DNA of 53,176 nucleotides from an uncultured Christensenellaceae bacterium (GTDB lineage Bacteria; Bacillota; Clostridia; Christensenellales; Borkfalkiaceae), in assembly GCA_910588695.1 (NCBI GenBank), contig CAJUOV010000012.1, positions 1 through 53,176 of the forward strand. The letters are read 5' to 3'. The notes under the pieces are model-generated. The model did no database searches, was not told the origin of the DNA, and was given only the letters and a program-made list of their open reading frames with translations. The position numbers and the translations under genes were made by a program. Position 1 is the stretch's first letter, and each line of letters begins with the position of its first letter. Below, in pieces: positions 25,580 through 33,312 of this stretch.

Positions 25580-26141
25580 CGAAATGTTTGTAATGTATTG
25601 CGCTAATGAGTTACCTATTGGCTGGTTGTTTCAAACACTCGAAAACATAGCAATTATTATCGCAGGAGGAGACAGACCACAAATTTTTTCGGATATAAAA
25701 ACATCTATTTGTAATGTTCCAATATATTCTAATGGCGTCGAGCAAGAAGGTTTATATGGATACACGGACAAGGCTAAAGTTTTCAAAGAAAGTGTTACAG
25801 TTTCTGCTCGTGGAACAGTGGGTTTTACTTGTCTACGCCAAATACCATATTTCCCAATTGTAAGGCTAATATCCGTAACGCCTTTATCTAATATAATCAC
25901 AGCAAAATATTTGTATTTCTTTTTAAAAAACTCAGTATTAACAAGTTCAGGTACTTCACAGCAACAACTAACTGTTCCGGATTTTAGAAAAATACAAATT
26001 GTAGTGCCTACAAAAGAATATATGGATCAATTTTCTAATCGAATTGAACCAATTTTTACTTATATAAATGCAAACAAAGTAGAAATTGAGCAATTAACAA
26101 TGTTGCAACATGCTTTACTAACACAGATATCAAGCCGCTAA
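25557..26141 (+). CDS. hsdS': Half HsdS: C-terminal target-recognition domain, fused to a foreign start
   Basis: From about residue 18 (NELPIGW) on, this is one type I specificity-subunit TRD, including VSARGTVGF and the distal coiled-coil end IEPIFTYINANKVEIEQL then LLTQISSR. That end matches the C-terminus of the full HsdS (LTAISSR). The N-terminal TRD is missing. The first residues, MRKVNRLNE, come from the preceding operon, with a good GAGGAGG ribosome site, and are in frame, so the half subunit could be made. It is convergent with the other half gene and shares the inversion site at its stop codon. It may be a silent cassette or an expressed half-S. Confidence 0.75.
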   Translation: MRKVNRLNEMFVMYCANELPIGWLFQTLENIAIIIAGGDRPQIFSDIKTSICNVPIYSNGVEQEGLYGYTDKAKVFKESVTVSARGTVGFTCLRQIPYFPIVRLISVTPLSNIITAKYLYFFLKNSVLTSSGTSQQQLTVPDFRKIQIVVPTKEYMDQFSNRIEPIFTYINANKVEIEQLTMLQHALLTQISSR

Positions 26142-26153
26142 ATTATCATTTAT
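26130..26153 (+). repeat. Inversion site A (24 bp)
   Basis: Perfect inverted copy of 27701-27724. The 16-bp core CTAAATTATCATTTAT (26138-26153) is also found at 28270-28285 in the same orientation. It fuses the stop of the TRD2 half gene to the NDNL end of the TRD1 half gene. Confidence 0.85.
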
Positions 26154-26651
26154 TTGCCGTTTTAACTCAATACATCTTTCAATGTCTTTATACTGCTCTA
26201 CAATAGCGTTTTGCTCATCAAATGGAGGAATGGGTACCGTCATTTCGACAATTTCTTCCCAAGTAATACCGCCACGCACGCTTCCATCGGTATGAAACCA
26301 GCACTCACGGTCAAATTCTGCTCTACTAAACCAAAGCATTAAATAATCAGGAATAATTAAATCGCTATTTTTAACTTCAAAAACGAAATATGCTGGCGAA
26401 ACAATAGACGGAACATCATCGCAATATATAGCAATGGGCATTTTTTCATCACGTCCAACGTGCATAGGGTTACAAGCAAATTGATTTTTTGAAATTAGCT
26501 TATAATTAGATAAGTCCGTACCGATGATATTGGCTACGGAAGGCATAAAACATTTGTCAATGTTGATACCAAGTAAATTTTCGGATACAATTCCTCTATT
26601 TCGTACATCTACCCATTTAATTATTTCGCTTAAAGGTTTAATTTGTATCAT
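26130..26651 (-). CDS. hsdS': Half HsdS: N-terminal target-recognition domain
   Basis: Matches the N-terminal half of the full HsdS at 27713-28786 along its whole length, with a different recognition sequence (compare GVSVDKCFIKSIANTVGTDW with GINIDKCFMPSVANIIGTDL). It keeps the framework IPPFDEQNAIVEQY and the central helix ELKRQINDNL, then ends with AA and a stop inside inversion site A. A TAGGAG ribosome site stands before its ATG, eight bases after the recombinase stop, so it should be translated. It looks like an HsdS whose second half has been switched away. Confidence 0.85.
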   Translation of the reverse strand: MIQIKPLSEIIKWVDVRNRGIVSENLLGINIDKCFMPSVANIIGTDLSNYKLISKNQFACNPMHVGRDEKMPIAIYCDDVPSIVSPAYFVFEVKNSDLIIPDYLMLWFSRAEFDRECWFHTDGSVRGGITWEEIVEMTVPIPPFDEQNAIVEQYKDIERCIELKRQINDNLAA

Positions 26652-26659
26652 TCAAACTC

Positions 26660-27649
26660 CTATCCGAGTATTTTTCTGTGTGAATTCTTTACGTTAACAG
26701 CATTAACCATTGCATATTGCATAGTGGTATTTATATTTTTATGCCCCAAAAGCTTTTGTACTTGCTCTATTGGCATTCCCCTGTCTATCGCCATAGTTGC
26801 AAGAGTTCGCCTGAATTTATGTGGATGCACCTTTTCAATTGAAGCCATTGCGCCAAGTTTTCGCACAGCTTTTTCTACCCCACAAATAGTAAGACGATTA
26901 TACGGTGCTTTTAGTGACACAATAAGCGCAGGATTATCATCCGTTCTCATATGAAGATACGTTTGCAAGTGCAATTTAGTTCGGGCATCGAAGTAAACTT
27001 CGCGTTCTTTATCCCCTTTACCAAAAACGATACAGGAACGTTCATTAAAATTAATATCATCCCGATTAAGTAAAACCAACTCGCCTACACGAATACCGGC
27101 GGAAGCTAACAGCTCAATCATTGCTAAATTGCGAATTTCCGTGCAAGTATCACGCAAAATCTCCAATGTTTCATCAGAAAAAGTTTCTTTGATGATATTT
27201 GCAGTCTTAACTTTATGAATGCGCCGAACAGGACTTTTAACAATATAGTCTTCATCTTCAAGCCAAGTGAAAAAACTAGAAAATATTCGGCGCATATTGT
27301 CCATTGTAACTTTGCTTGATGAATTTTTTTCTTGATAATCAGACAAGTAAATTCTTATATCGTCAGTTAAAATATCTCGTATATCTTTATTTGTAGAGTC
27401 AAGAAATTTGTTTATAGTAGCAGTATAGTAAATTACCGTCTTTTCTGAACAGCCCTCCACTCTTTTTGCCGCTATAAACATATCAAGATATCGCTTATTC
27501 TCTACTTTTCCGCAATTATCGTGCTGTTTCTCCTCCACATTGAAATCGTCCAAACAACGAGAAAGTACCGCTTTTAGCATTTCTTGTTGTCTTTGATCCA
27601 ACACTCCAAGCATTCCGTGTTGAATCTGCCTGATCAGTTTTTCCTTCAT
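26660..27649 (-). CDS. Tyrosine recombinase of the HsdS switch
   Basis: XerC/D-like recombinase embedded between hsdS segments, the usual place for the enzyme that shuffles specificity domains. The start at 27649 has AAGGAG and gives 329 aa; a longer start at 27679 is less likely. Catalytic residues in this numbering are Arg187 in SAGIRVGEL, Lys214 region GKGDKEREV, His277 and Arg280 in HPHKFRR, His303 in LLGH and Tyr312 in TTMQYAM. The N-terminal core-binding domain includes RYLDMFIAAKRVEGCSEKTV. Its promoter lies beside inversion site B. Its GC content matches the neighbouring defence genes, not the island integrase. Confidence 0.92.
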   Translation of the reverse strand: MKEKLIRQIQHGMLGVLDQRQQEMLKAVLSRCLDDFNVEEKQHDNCGKVENKRYLDMFIAAKRVEGCSEKTVIYYTATINKFLDSTNKDIRDILTDDIRIYLSDYQEKNSSSKVTMDNMRRIFSSFFTWLEDEDYIVKSPVRRIHKVKTANIIKETFSDETLEILRDTCTEIRNLAMIELLASAGIRVGELVLLNRDDINFNERSCIVFGKGDKEREVYFDARTKLHLQTYLHMRTDDNPALIVSLKAPYNRLTICGVEKAVRKLGAMASIEKVHPHKFRRTLATMAIDRGMPIEQVQKLLGHKNINTTMQYAMVNAVNVKNSHRKILG

Positions 27650-27681
27650 AATATTTGCTCCTTTAGTAATAATGGGCAAAT

Positions 27682-27687
27682 ATTATA
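27682..27687 (-). promoter_or_regulatory. -10 box of the recombinase promoter
   Basis: Minus strand TGTGGTATAAT. A -35 box would fall in ATTATCATTTAT, that is, inside inversion site B. The -35 match is weak. Confidence 0.5.
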
Positions 27688-27700
27688 CCACAAAAGGACG

Positions 27701-27724
27701 ATAAATGATAATTTAGCGGCTTGA
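27701..27724 (-). repeat. Inversion site B (24 bp)
   Basis: Exact reverse complement of site A. It covers the stop codon of the full-length hsdS and lies between that gene and the recombinase promoter. Confidence 0.85.
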
Positions 27725-28786
27725 AATAGCTGTTAAATATACCTTAAGAGTTTCTTGTAATGCCTTTATTTCAACCAAATTGCTCGTAATGTCATCGAAA
27801 ATTGGTTTGAGCTGACTTTCAACCTTTTCCAAAGCGGTAGAATTTGGGAACTTTATTTCAAAAGGATTAATTTCTTTTGGATAGACGTGGGGTTGAGCTG
27901 TGCCTTTCTGCATATCGAATATATTGGATTGGTTTATACGCAACAAAAGATATAAGCATCGGATATATTTTGCGGAATTATTGTACGAACAATCGGATGC
28001 CCAAATGTTTTCTGCGTGATAAGAAACATATCCTGCGTTTACTCCTGAGCCACTAATAGTAATTGAAGGCGAATTTACATTGTATACATTATGAAATCCA
28101 GACGGTTCAATACCCGCAGATATAACAGGAATGGTTCCTTCTCTCATTTCAGCAGACGTTAGATTTTTACCTCTAACAAACACGCCCAAATTAGATATAG
28201 TTCCGCAAACTAATTCGCTTTCATCACATTGTTCATAGCTATGCTTAAAAATAGTAATAGCTTGCGACTCTAAATTATCATTTATCTGCCTTTTTATAGC
28301 AATTCTTCGTTCAATTGTGTTATAGGCATCGACAATTTTTTGTTGTTCCTCTATTGATGGAATTGGAAGTGTAACATTACCCATTTCTTCCCAATCAAAT
28401 ATTTCTCTTACGCTTCCGTGTGAATGAAAACGGGCATACCTATCAAATTCGGGACGTTTGAACCACAAATTAAGATATTCAGGCAACAAATTCGCAGTAT
28501 CCGAAATTTCAAATACAGTATACGCTTGAGAAACAAGTGCGATATCATAATCACATAGTAATGCGATTCCTATTTTATCTCCACGGCGTGAAGTGTCAGG
28601 AATATAACAAAATTGTCCACGGCGAATTTTCTTGTAACCGCGCCAATCCGTCCCTACTGTATTAGCTATTGATTTAATAAAGCATTTATCAACGGATACA
28701 CCAAGTAATTCATAATGAATATCCTCTGTATTCCGCTCATCAATTTGCCTAATATATGGAGCGAGCTTTTTATAATTTGATTTCAT
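27713..28786 (-). CDS. hsdS: Type I restriction-modification specificity subunit HsdS (full length)
   Basis: DNA-recognition subunit that pairs with HsdM. The 357 aa consist of TRD1 (about residues 1-150), central helix (IEEQQKIVDAYNTIERRIAI then KRQINDNLES), TRD2 (about 185-320) and a C-terminal helix ending LTAISSR. The start has AAGGAG and overlaps the end of hsdM by 17 bases. Inversion site C lies exactly in the central helix and site B at the stop codon, so TRD2 is an invertible module. In the present orientation the gene is intact (ON). Confidence 0.92.
   Translation of the reverse strand: MKSNYKKLAPYIRQIDERNTEDIHYELLGVSVDKCFIKSIANTVGTDWRGYKKIRRGQFCYIPDTSRRGDKIGIALLCDYDIALVSQAYTVFEISDTANLLPEYLNLWFKRPEFDRYARFHSHGSVREIFDWEEMGNVTLPIPSIEEQQKIVDAYNTIERRIAIKRQINDNLESQAITIFKHSYEQCDESELVCGTISNLGVFVRGKNLTSAEMREGTIPVISAGIEPSGFHNVYNVNSPSITISGSGVNAGYVSYHAENIWASDCSYNNSAKYIRCLYLLLRINQSNIFDMQKGTAQPHVYPKEINPFEIKFPNSTALEKVESQLKPIFDDITSNLVEIKALQETLKVYLTAISSR
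28270..28285 (+). repeat. Inversion site C (16-bp core) in the centre of hsdS
   Basis: CTAAATTATCATTTAT, the same core as sites A and B. It is inverted relative to B and encodes IND-N-L of the central helix. Confidence 0.8.
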
Positions 28787-30341
28787 AGCCCAGCTCCTTG
28801 AATACCTGCAATAAATCTTTCTTGGATTCTTCTTCTTGCTTCAACAAATCGGTAAGCTCGGCTTGCAGTTGTTTCATTTTAGTATCGTAATCGATATTTT
28901 CATCACGGTTGACAAACTTAATATACTTACTCGGCACAAGCGAAAAGCCCTTTGCCTCTATCTCGTCAAATTTAGCTGAATAGCAATACTCATCAATATT
29001 ATTTTCATCTGTCCACTCCTGCGTTTGCCAAGCGTGATATGTTTCGGCAACCTTTTTACGGTCATCTTCCGTAAGTTCGATATACTTCTTTTCATACGGA
29101 GAACCCATTTGGCGCAAATCCACAAACAAGACTTCTTTCGTCCTATCTCTATAGGTTTTTGCCACGCCGTTTTGCATAACGGTACGCGCTTTTTTATTTC
29201 TGTTGATTATCCACAAAGTAACACTTATATCGGTGGTATAGAAAAGATTTCGCGGTAAAATCATAATCGCTTCTACCAAATCATTTTCTATCAGCTTTTT
29301 GCGTATGGCAAGTTCCGTACCGTCGCCGGAAAGCGCACCGTTGGCAAGCAAGAATCCCGCAACACCGTTCTGCGACAAGTGAGACACCATATGCAGTATC
29401 CAACCGTAATTGGCGTTACTTGTAGGCGGTACTTCATATCCATCCCAACGCGAGTCGTCCGTCAATTCATCTTCGCCACGCCAAGCCTTTTGATTGAACG
29501 GCGGATTCGCCATAATATAATCAAACTTTTCGTTCTTATGTTGGTCGTCTGTAAATGTGCTAACCGCCTTTGTGCCGAAGTTTCCGCTTATGCCTCGTAT
29601 AGCCAAATTCATTCGAGCAAGTTTCAAAGTTGTATTCGTGGACTCTTGTCCGAACACGGCAACCTCGCGCGTATTACCGTTATGAGCTTGAATAAATTTC
29701 ATAGACTGCACAAACATACCGCCCGAGCCACAACAAGGATCGTAAATCTTACCCTTATACGGTTCGATTAATTCCGCAATCAAATTGACTATGCACTTAG
29801 GCGTATAGAATTCGCCCTTACCTTTACCCTCTTGCAAAGCAAAGTTGGAAAGGAAATATTCATACACCCTTCCCATAACGTCTTGTTCTTTATCTTTCGT
29901 AAGCTCGATTTTATTTATCTCATCCAAAAGTGAAGCGAGCTTTGCAGTATCAAGTCCAAGTCTGGAATAATAATTATCCGGCAACGCACCTTTCAACGAC
30001 GGATTATTTTTCTCAATAGTAAAAAGCGCAGTATCAATTTTGAGTGCAATATCGCTCTGCTTGGACTGTTCCATTATGTACGACCAGCGAGATTCGGGCG
30101 CAAGATAAAAGACACTCTTCATCGTGTAGAAGTCAACGAAGTCTATATACGCTTTTTTACCTTCGTCAATTAGCTCTTGTTTGCGTTCTTCGAATTTGTC
30201 GCTTGCGTATTTTAAGAATATCAAGCTTAATACAACGTGCTTGTACTCTGACGGTTCTACCGCACCGCGCAATTTATTAGCCGACTCCCAAAGAGCCGCT
30301 TCCATACATTTCTCTTGTTTTGCTTTTGTTCCTTTTGCCAT
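28770..30341 (-). CDS. hsdM: Type I DNA adenine methyltransferase subunit HsdM
   Basis: N6-adenine methyltransferase subunit of a type I system. An N-terminal helical domain (about residues 10-150) precedes the catalytic domain with SAM motif I DPCCGSGG (201-208) and catalytic NPPF (279-282). The C-terminus is a coiled coil for HsdS contact. An in-frame GTG at 30353 exists, but the ATG at 30341 lies the right distance behind GTGGAG, giving 523 aa. No HsdR gene follows or precedes it in the window. The next operon, in the opposite direction, is the ABC-3C-like system. Confidence 0.95.
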   Translation of the reverse strand: MAKGTKAKQEKCMEAALWESANKLRGAVEPSEYKHVVLSLIFLKYASDKFEERKQELIDEGKKAYIDFVDFYTMKSVFYLAPESRWSYIMEQSKQSDIALKIDTALFTIEKNNPSLKGALPDNYYSRLGLDTAKLASLLDEINKIELTKDKEQDVMGRVYEYFLSNFALQEGKGKGEFYTPKCIVNLIAELIEPYKGKIYDPCCGSGGMFVQSMKFIQAHNGNTREVAVFGQESTNTTLKLARMNLAIRGISGNFGTKAVSTFTDDQHKNEKFDYIMANPPFNQKAWRGEDELTDDSRWDGYEVPPTSNANYGWILHMVSHLSQNGVAGFLLANGALSGDGTELAIRKKLIENDLVEAIMILPRNLFYTTDISVTLWIINRNKKARTVMQNGVAKTYRDRTKEVLFVDLRQMGSPYEKKYIELTEDDRKKVAETYHAWQTQEWTDENNIDEYCYSAKFDEIEAKGFSLVPSKYIKFVNRDENIDYDTKMKQLQAELTDLLKQEEESKKDLLQVFKELGYEIKL

Positions 30342-30373
30342 ATCGCACTCCACACTTTTATCTATTCCTTTTG

Positions 30374-30402
30374 ATTATATCATAAATTGCCAAAAATTTC
30401 AA
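30374..30402 (-). promoter_or_regulatory. Promoter of hsdM-hsdS
   Basis: Minus strand: TTGAAA (30397-30402), 17 bases, TATAAT (30374-30379), about 25 bases before the hsdM start region. Confidence 0.85.
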
Positions 30403-30421
30403 TAGTATCACCCTCGTATTC

Positions 30422-30502
30422 TTGACAAACATTACTGATTTGGTTATAAGCGCATTATTATGTGACCGTTATCTTGACGGTTGTAATTAAATATGCTATA
30501 AT
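30422..30502 (+). promoter_or_regulatory. Tandem promoters of the ABC-3C-like operon
   Basis: P1: TTGACA (30422-30427), 17 bases, TATAAG (30445-30450). P2: TTGACG (30474-30479), 17 bases, TATAAT (30497-30502). Both are divergent from the hsdM promoter. Confidence 0.75.
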
Positions 30503-30529
30503 GAAGAAAAGTATTTTACTGGAGATAAT

Positions 30530-30757
30530 ATGGAAATTGCTGAATTAGTACTAAGTTGTATTTCTACCGTCGTCGCTGTACTATCATTTATATTTGCTTT
30601 TTTTGCAAAAAAAGAATCAAAAGAAATCAAGAAAGAGCTTAATTTTATAATAGAAAACAATCCGGACATTAATGTTTCAGTTAAAACAAAAATTTCCACC
30701 AAAGTAAAAGGCAATAACAATATTACTGCTGGAGGTAATATTAATGTCAAAAACTAA
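30530..30757 (+). CDS. Small membrane-anchored protein with C-terminal GNNN motif
   Basis: The 75-aa protein starts with one hydrophobic helix (about residues 3-26, LVLSCISTVVAVLSFIFAFF), then a Lys/Glu-rich helix KKESKEIKKEL, then beta-prone NVSVKTKISTKVK and ends in GNNNITAGGNINVKN. The next gene begins with nearly the same motif. CTGGAGATAAT precedes the start. It is the first gene of the operon and overlaps the second by 14 bases. I infer a membrane-tethered partner or killing component of the ABC-3C-like system. No characterised homologue is known to me. Confidence 0.75.
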   Translation: MEIAELVLSCISTVVAVLSFIFAFFAKKESKEIKKELNFIIENNPDINVSVKTKISTKVKGNNNITAGGNINVKN

Positions 30758-30806
30758 TTTAACTGTTACAGGCAATAACAATTTTACTGCTGGGGGTGAT
30801 ATTAAT
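30710..30806 (+). repeat. Duplicated 36-nt segment encoding the GNNN motif
   Basis: Bases 30710-30745 and 30771-30806 match at 33 of 36 positions. Each is read in its own gene's frame as GNNN(I/F)TAGG(N/D)IN. The near-identity at DNA level suggests a recent duplication or selection for the same fold at the junction of two genes. Confidence 0.9.
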
Positions 30807-31259
30807 ATTGAAATCACAGCGTCCCAGCATTATGCTTTTAGCCCACAAGTTATGGCGGAAATAATAAATGCCCTTTATGAGAATATTCAACAAACTCCTA
30901 CTGAGTTGGACGATTTCGCATTAATAGACTTATCGCAAAAAAATCAACTAAATGGAATTGATCAGGATTTTTTTGATAATGTGATAAAAACTTACTACGC
31001 CCATTTTGCTACATTTGATAAGTTTTTTAAAAACATAAGAAATAAAAATATCACTGAAAAATATAAATGTATTCTTCCTGAAATTCAAGGTCGAATTTTT
31101 AGCGATGTACGTAACGGAAAAAAACTACAAGATATTTTACCTGTTCTCTTTGATTATGCTAAAATCAATCATCAGGAATTGTTCGCTAAAAACGGTTATT
31201 TACTTAATTTATTAGCTTACTACATGTATACGCGTTGTGATATAGGTATAAAAGAATGA
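30744..31259 (+). CDS. ABC-3C effector-type protein: GNNN motif plus ABC-3C C-terminal domain
   Basis: The 171-aa protein begins with a beta segment holding TGNNNFTAGGDINIEI. A helical domain follows with the pattern LSQKNQLNGIDQDFFDNVIK, FDKFFKNIRNKNITEKY and a C-terminal LLAYYMYTRCDIG. I recognise this from the C-terminal domains of ABC-three-component effectors (neutral/charged KNxLN...FF, RNK.I...Y, YMY..CDIG). In known systems this domain ties an effector to the SMC-like ATPase. Here no nuclease or other enzyme is fused, only the motif shared with the membrane protein upstream. It overlaps the next gene by ATGA. Confidence 0.7.
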   Translation: MSKTNLTVTGNNNFTAGGDINIEITASQHYAFSPQVMAEIINALYENIQQTPTELDDFALIDLSQKNQLNGIDQDFFDNVIKTYYAHFATFDKFFKNIRNKNITEKYKCILPEIQGRIFSDVRNGKKLQDILPVLFDYAKINHQELFAKNGYLLNLLAYYMYTRCDIGIKE

Positions 31260-31501
31260 TTAAACCAAATAAATTTACCGATCCCTTTAATTGTATAGTA
31301 TATAACAGCTATACGATTCTTAAAATATTATCTAAAAAGAATCAACTTACAAGCAAAAAACTTTATGAAACCTTTATAAAAAAATTAGGCGAAGACAGTG
31401 AGCCATTATTTATTTTAAGCCTAGATTTCCTGTTCCTTTTAGATTTAATTAACTATAATGCTGAAACTGATATGTTGGAGTTGAAAAATGAAATTAAGTA
31501 A
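31256..31501 (+). CDS. ABC-3C middle component (small winged-helix-like protein)
   Basis: The 81-aa protein begins MIKPNKFTDPFNCIVYNSYT and has the helix-rich pattern ILKILSKKNQLTSKKLYETF then LFILSLDFLFLLDLINYNAE, ending in a short strand. This fits the small winged-HTH middle components that sit between effector and ATPase in ABC-three-component operons. It overlaps both neighbours (ATGA at 31256, 14 bases with the ATPase gene). Its role would be to link DNA or effector sensing to the ATPase, an inference from the family. Confidence 0.7.
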   Translation: MIKPNKFTDPFNCIVYNSYTILKILSKKNQLTSKKLYETFIKKLGEDSEPLFILSLDFLFLLDLINYNAETDMLELKNEIK

Positions 31502-33263
31502 GCTTTATACTAATAAAGATAGTTTCAAAACCATTGATTTTAACGATGGAGTTAATATTATTATCGGTAGAATTGATTTCCCAAAAGAAAAAATTTCAAA
31601 CGCCCATAATTTGGGTAAGACCATTATTGTTCGATTAGTAGACTACCTCCTTTTGAAAGATACAACGAAAGGAGGATATTTTGATGGAAAAACATTTGAA
31701 GATTATATTTTCTTTTTGGAAATTAAACTAAACAATGGTAAATATGCAACTATAAAAAGAAAACCTAACTCTAATTTAGTTTCGATTAAACTTCATGATA
31801 AAGGTAAGCAAAATTTTGTTTATGAAGAAAATTGGGATTTTGATGATTATTCCGTAAATGGCAAAAAAAATGCACAAACCGTATTACAGAGTCTTTTAGC
31901 CTTTAATATTCTTTCGGACGTAAAATATAGAAATTCATTAACTTACTTCCTAAGAGGACAAGAAGATTATAGCGATCCTTTCCAATTAAGCAAGTATATT
32001 AAAGGTAAAGAAAAAAATTGGAAACCTATGCTTTTTGAGCTCCTAGGATACAATGGAAAAATACTGGCAGAAATATTTAATATAAACGAAATTATCAAAA
32101 CCGCCCTAAACGAAATTGACCAACTTAAAAAACGCTATAATGTTAAAGAAACAGAGTTTGATAAATATCAAAGCATTAAAGAAGTAATAGAAAGCAAGAT
32201 AAAAACATTATCACAACAATCTGAATCATTTGATTTTTATCAACGCGAGGCAGAAATATCCGACGAGCTAGTAAAACAAATAGAAGCAGATATAGCTTCA
32301 CTTAATGTTGAAGCGTATAATTTAAAACTAGAAATACAGGCTATTACTGAATCATTAGATACTGATATTGCTTATAATTATGATGATGTATTTGAATTGT
32401 ATCAAGAATTCAAAATACTTTTCCCTGATAAGCTCAAAAAAAGCTTTGAACAATTAAATGAGTTCAATAAAAAGATAACTAACGATAGAAGATTAAGACT
32501 CAATGATTTATTAAACGAAAAATTAGAACGGCAAAAAGGAATTGATGTCTCTTTAATATCCCTTAATGAACAACGAATATCTGCATTAAGCAAACTTAGC
32601 GAATTGGAAACCTTCCAAAAGTTTAAAGAGGCACAAAAAGAAATCATCCATTTAAATTCAAGTCTCCATGATGTTAATGAAAAAATCAATGCTATAAGTT
32701 CTATAAATGAAAAAAATGATTTTATTGCCAAAAATAAACTAAAATTAGAAGATGCAAAGCGCCGCATAATGACCCAAGTACAAACAGGAACCGAAAAAGG
32801 AAAACAGATAAAAAAAGATTTTGCTGATTATATCAAATTTATCATTGGTTCTGACGCAGTATTAAGCTTTGAGCTCATGAGCACGGGAAACTTGAATTTT
32901 AGATTTGATTTTATAAACTCAATGGGCGAACCCACCAAAGAAAACAAAGGTCATACCTATATGAAAGAAATATGTGCATGCATGGATTTAGCTGTTATTA
33001 ATAGTTATTTGAACGATTCATATTATAGGTTCACTTTTCATGATGGTTGCTTGGACGGCGACGACCCTAAGTTTGCTATTGCATATTTAGAATTAATTAA
33101 AACACTTTCTAAAGATGGGATGCAATGCATAATTACGATGATTGATAGTGTTGTCCCTAAACAGCAAGATGGAACTACATACAAACTCAATAAAAACGAC
33201 ATAGTTTTAGAATTAAATGATGCCCCAGACGGATCAGGGACACTATTTGGATTTAAATTCTAA
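31488..33263 (+). CDS. SMC/ABC-like ATPase of the DUF2326 family (ABC-3C ATPase)
   Basis: The 591-aa protein has an N-terminal ATPase half with Walker A AHNLGKTI (residues 39-46), a central coiled coil (about 205-430, many Lys/Glu heptads) and a C-terminal ATPase half with FTFHDGCLDGDD (about 515-526), followed by QCIITMIDSV. This split-head layout is that of RecN/SMC-like ABC ATPases. The HD...D and QxIxT pattern is typical of DUF2326. Such ATPases define the ABC-three-component systems predicted to be anti-invader defences. It is the last gene of the operon and a strong terminator follows. Confidence 0.88.
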   Translation: MKLSKLYTNKDSFKTIDFNDGVNIIIGRIDFPKEKISNAHNLGKTIIVRLVDYLLLKDTTKGGYFDGKTFEDYIFFLEIKLNNGKYATIKRKPNSNLVSIKLHDKGKQNFVYEENWDFDDYSVNGKKNAQTVLQSLLAFNILSDVKYRNSLTYFLRGQEDYSDPFQLSKYIKGKEKNWKPMLFELLGYNGKILAEIFNINEIIKTALNEIDQLKKRYNVKETEFDKYQSIKEVIESKIKTLSQQSESFDFYQREAEISDELVKQIEADIASLNVEAYNLKLEIQAITESLDTDIAYNYDDVFELYQEFKILFPDKLKKSFEQLNEFNKKITNDRRLRLNDLLNEKLERQKGIDVSLISLNEQRISALSKLSELETFQKFKEAQKEIIHLNSSLHDVNEKINAISSINEKNDFIAKNKLKLEDAKRRIMTQVQTGTEKGKQIKKDFADYIKFIIGSDAVLSFELMSTGNLNFRFDFINSMGEPTKENKGHTYMKEICACMDLAVINSYLNDSYYRFTFHDGCLDGDDPKFAIAYLELIKTLSKDGMQCIITMIDSVVPKQQDGTTYKLNKNDIVLELNDAPDGSGTLFGFKF

Positions 33264-33278
33264 AAATACACAGTTGTG

Positions 33279-33312
33279 AAACAAAATCGGGGCTTTTGCC
33301 CCGATTTTGTTT
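33279..33312. terminator. Terminator of the ABC-3C-like operon
   Basis: Fifteen-base perfect arms (33279-33293 and 33298-33312) around TTTT. The stem ends in TTTTGTTT and starts AAACAAAA, so it can act in both directions. Confidence 0.85.

Noticed and set aside
25557..30341. Complete type I restriction system
   Set aside because: No HsdR-like helicase/nuclease gene lies in the window, so only modification and specificity parts can be claimed.
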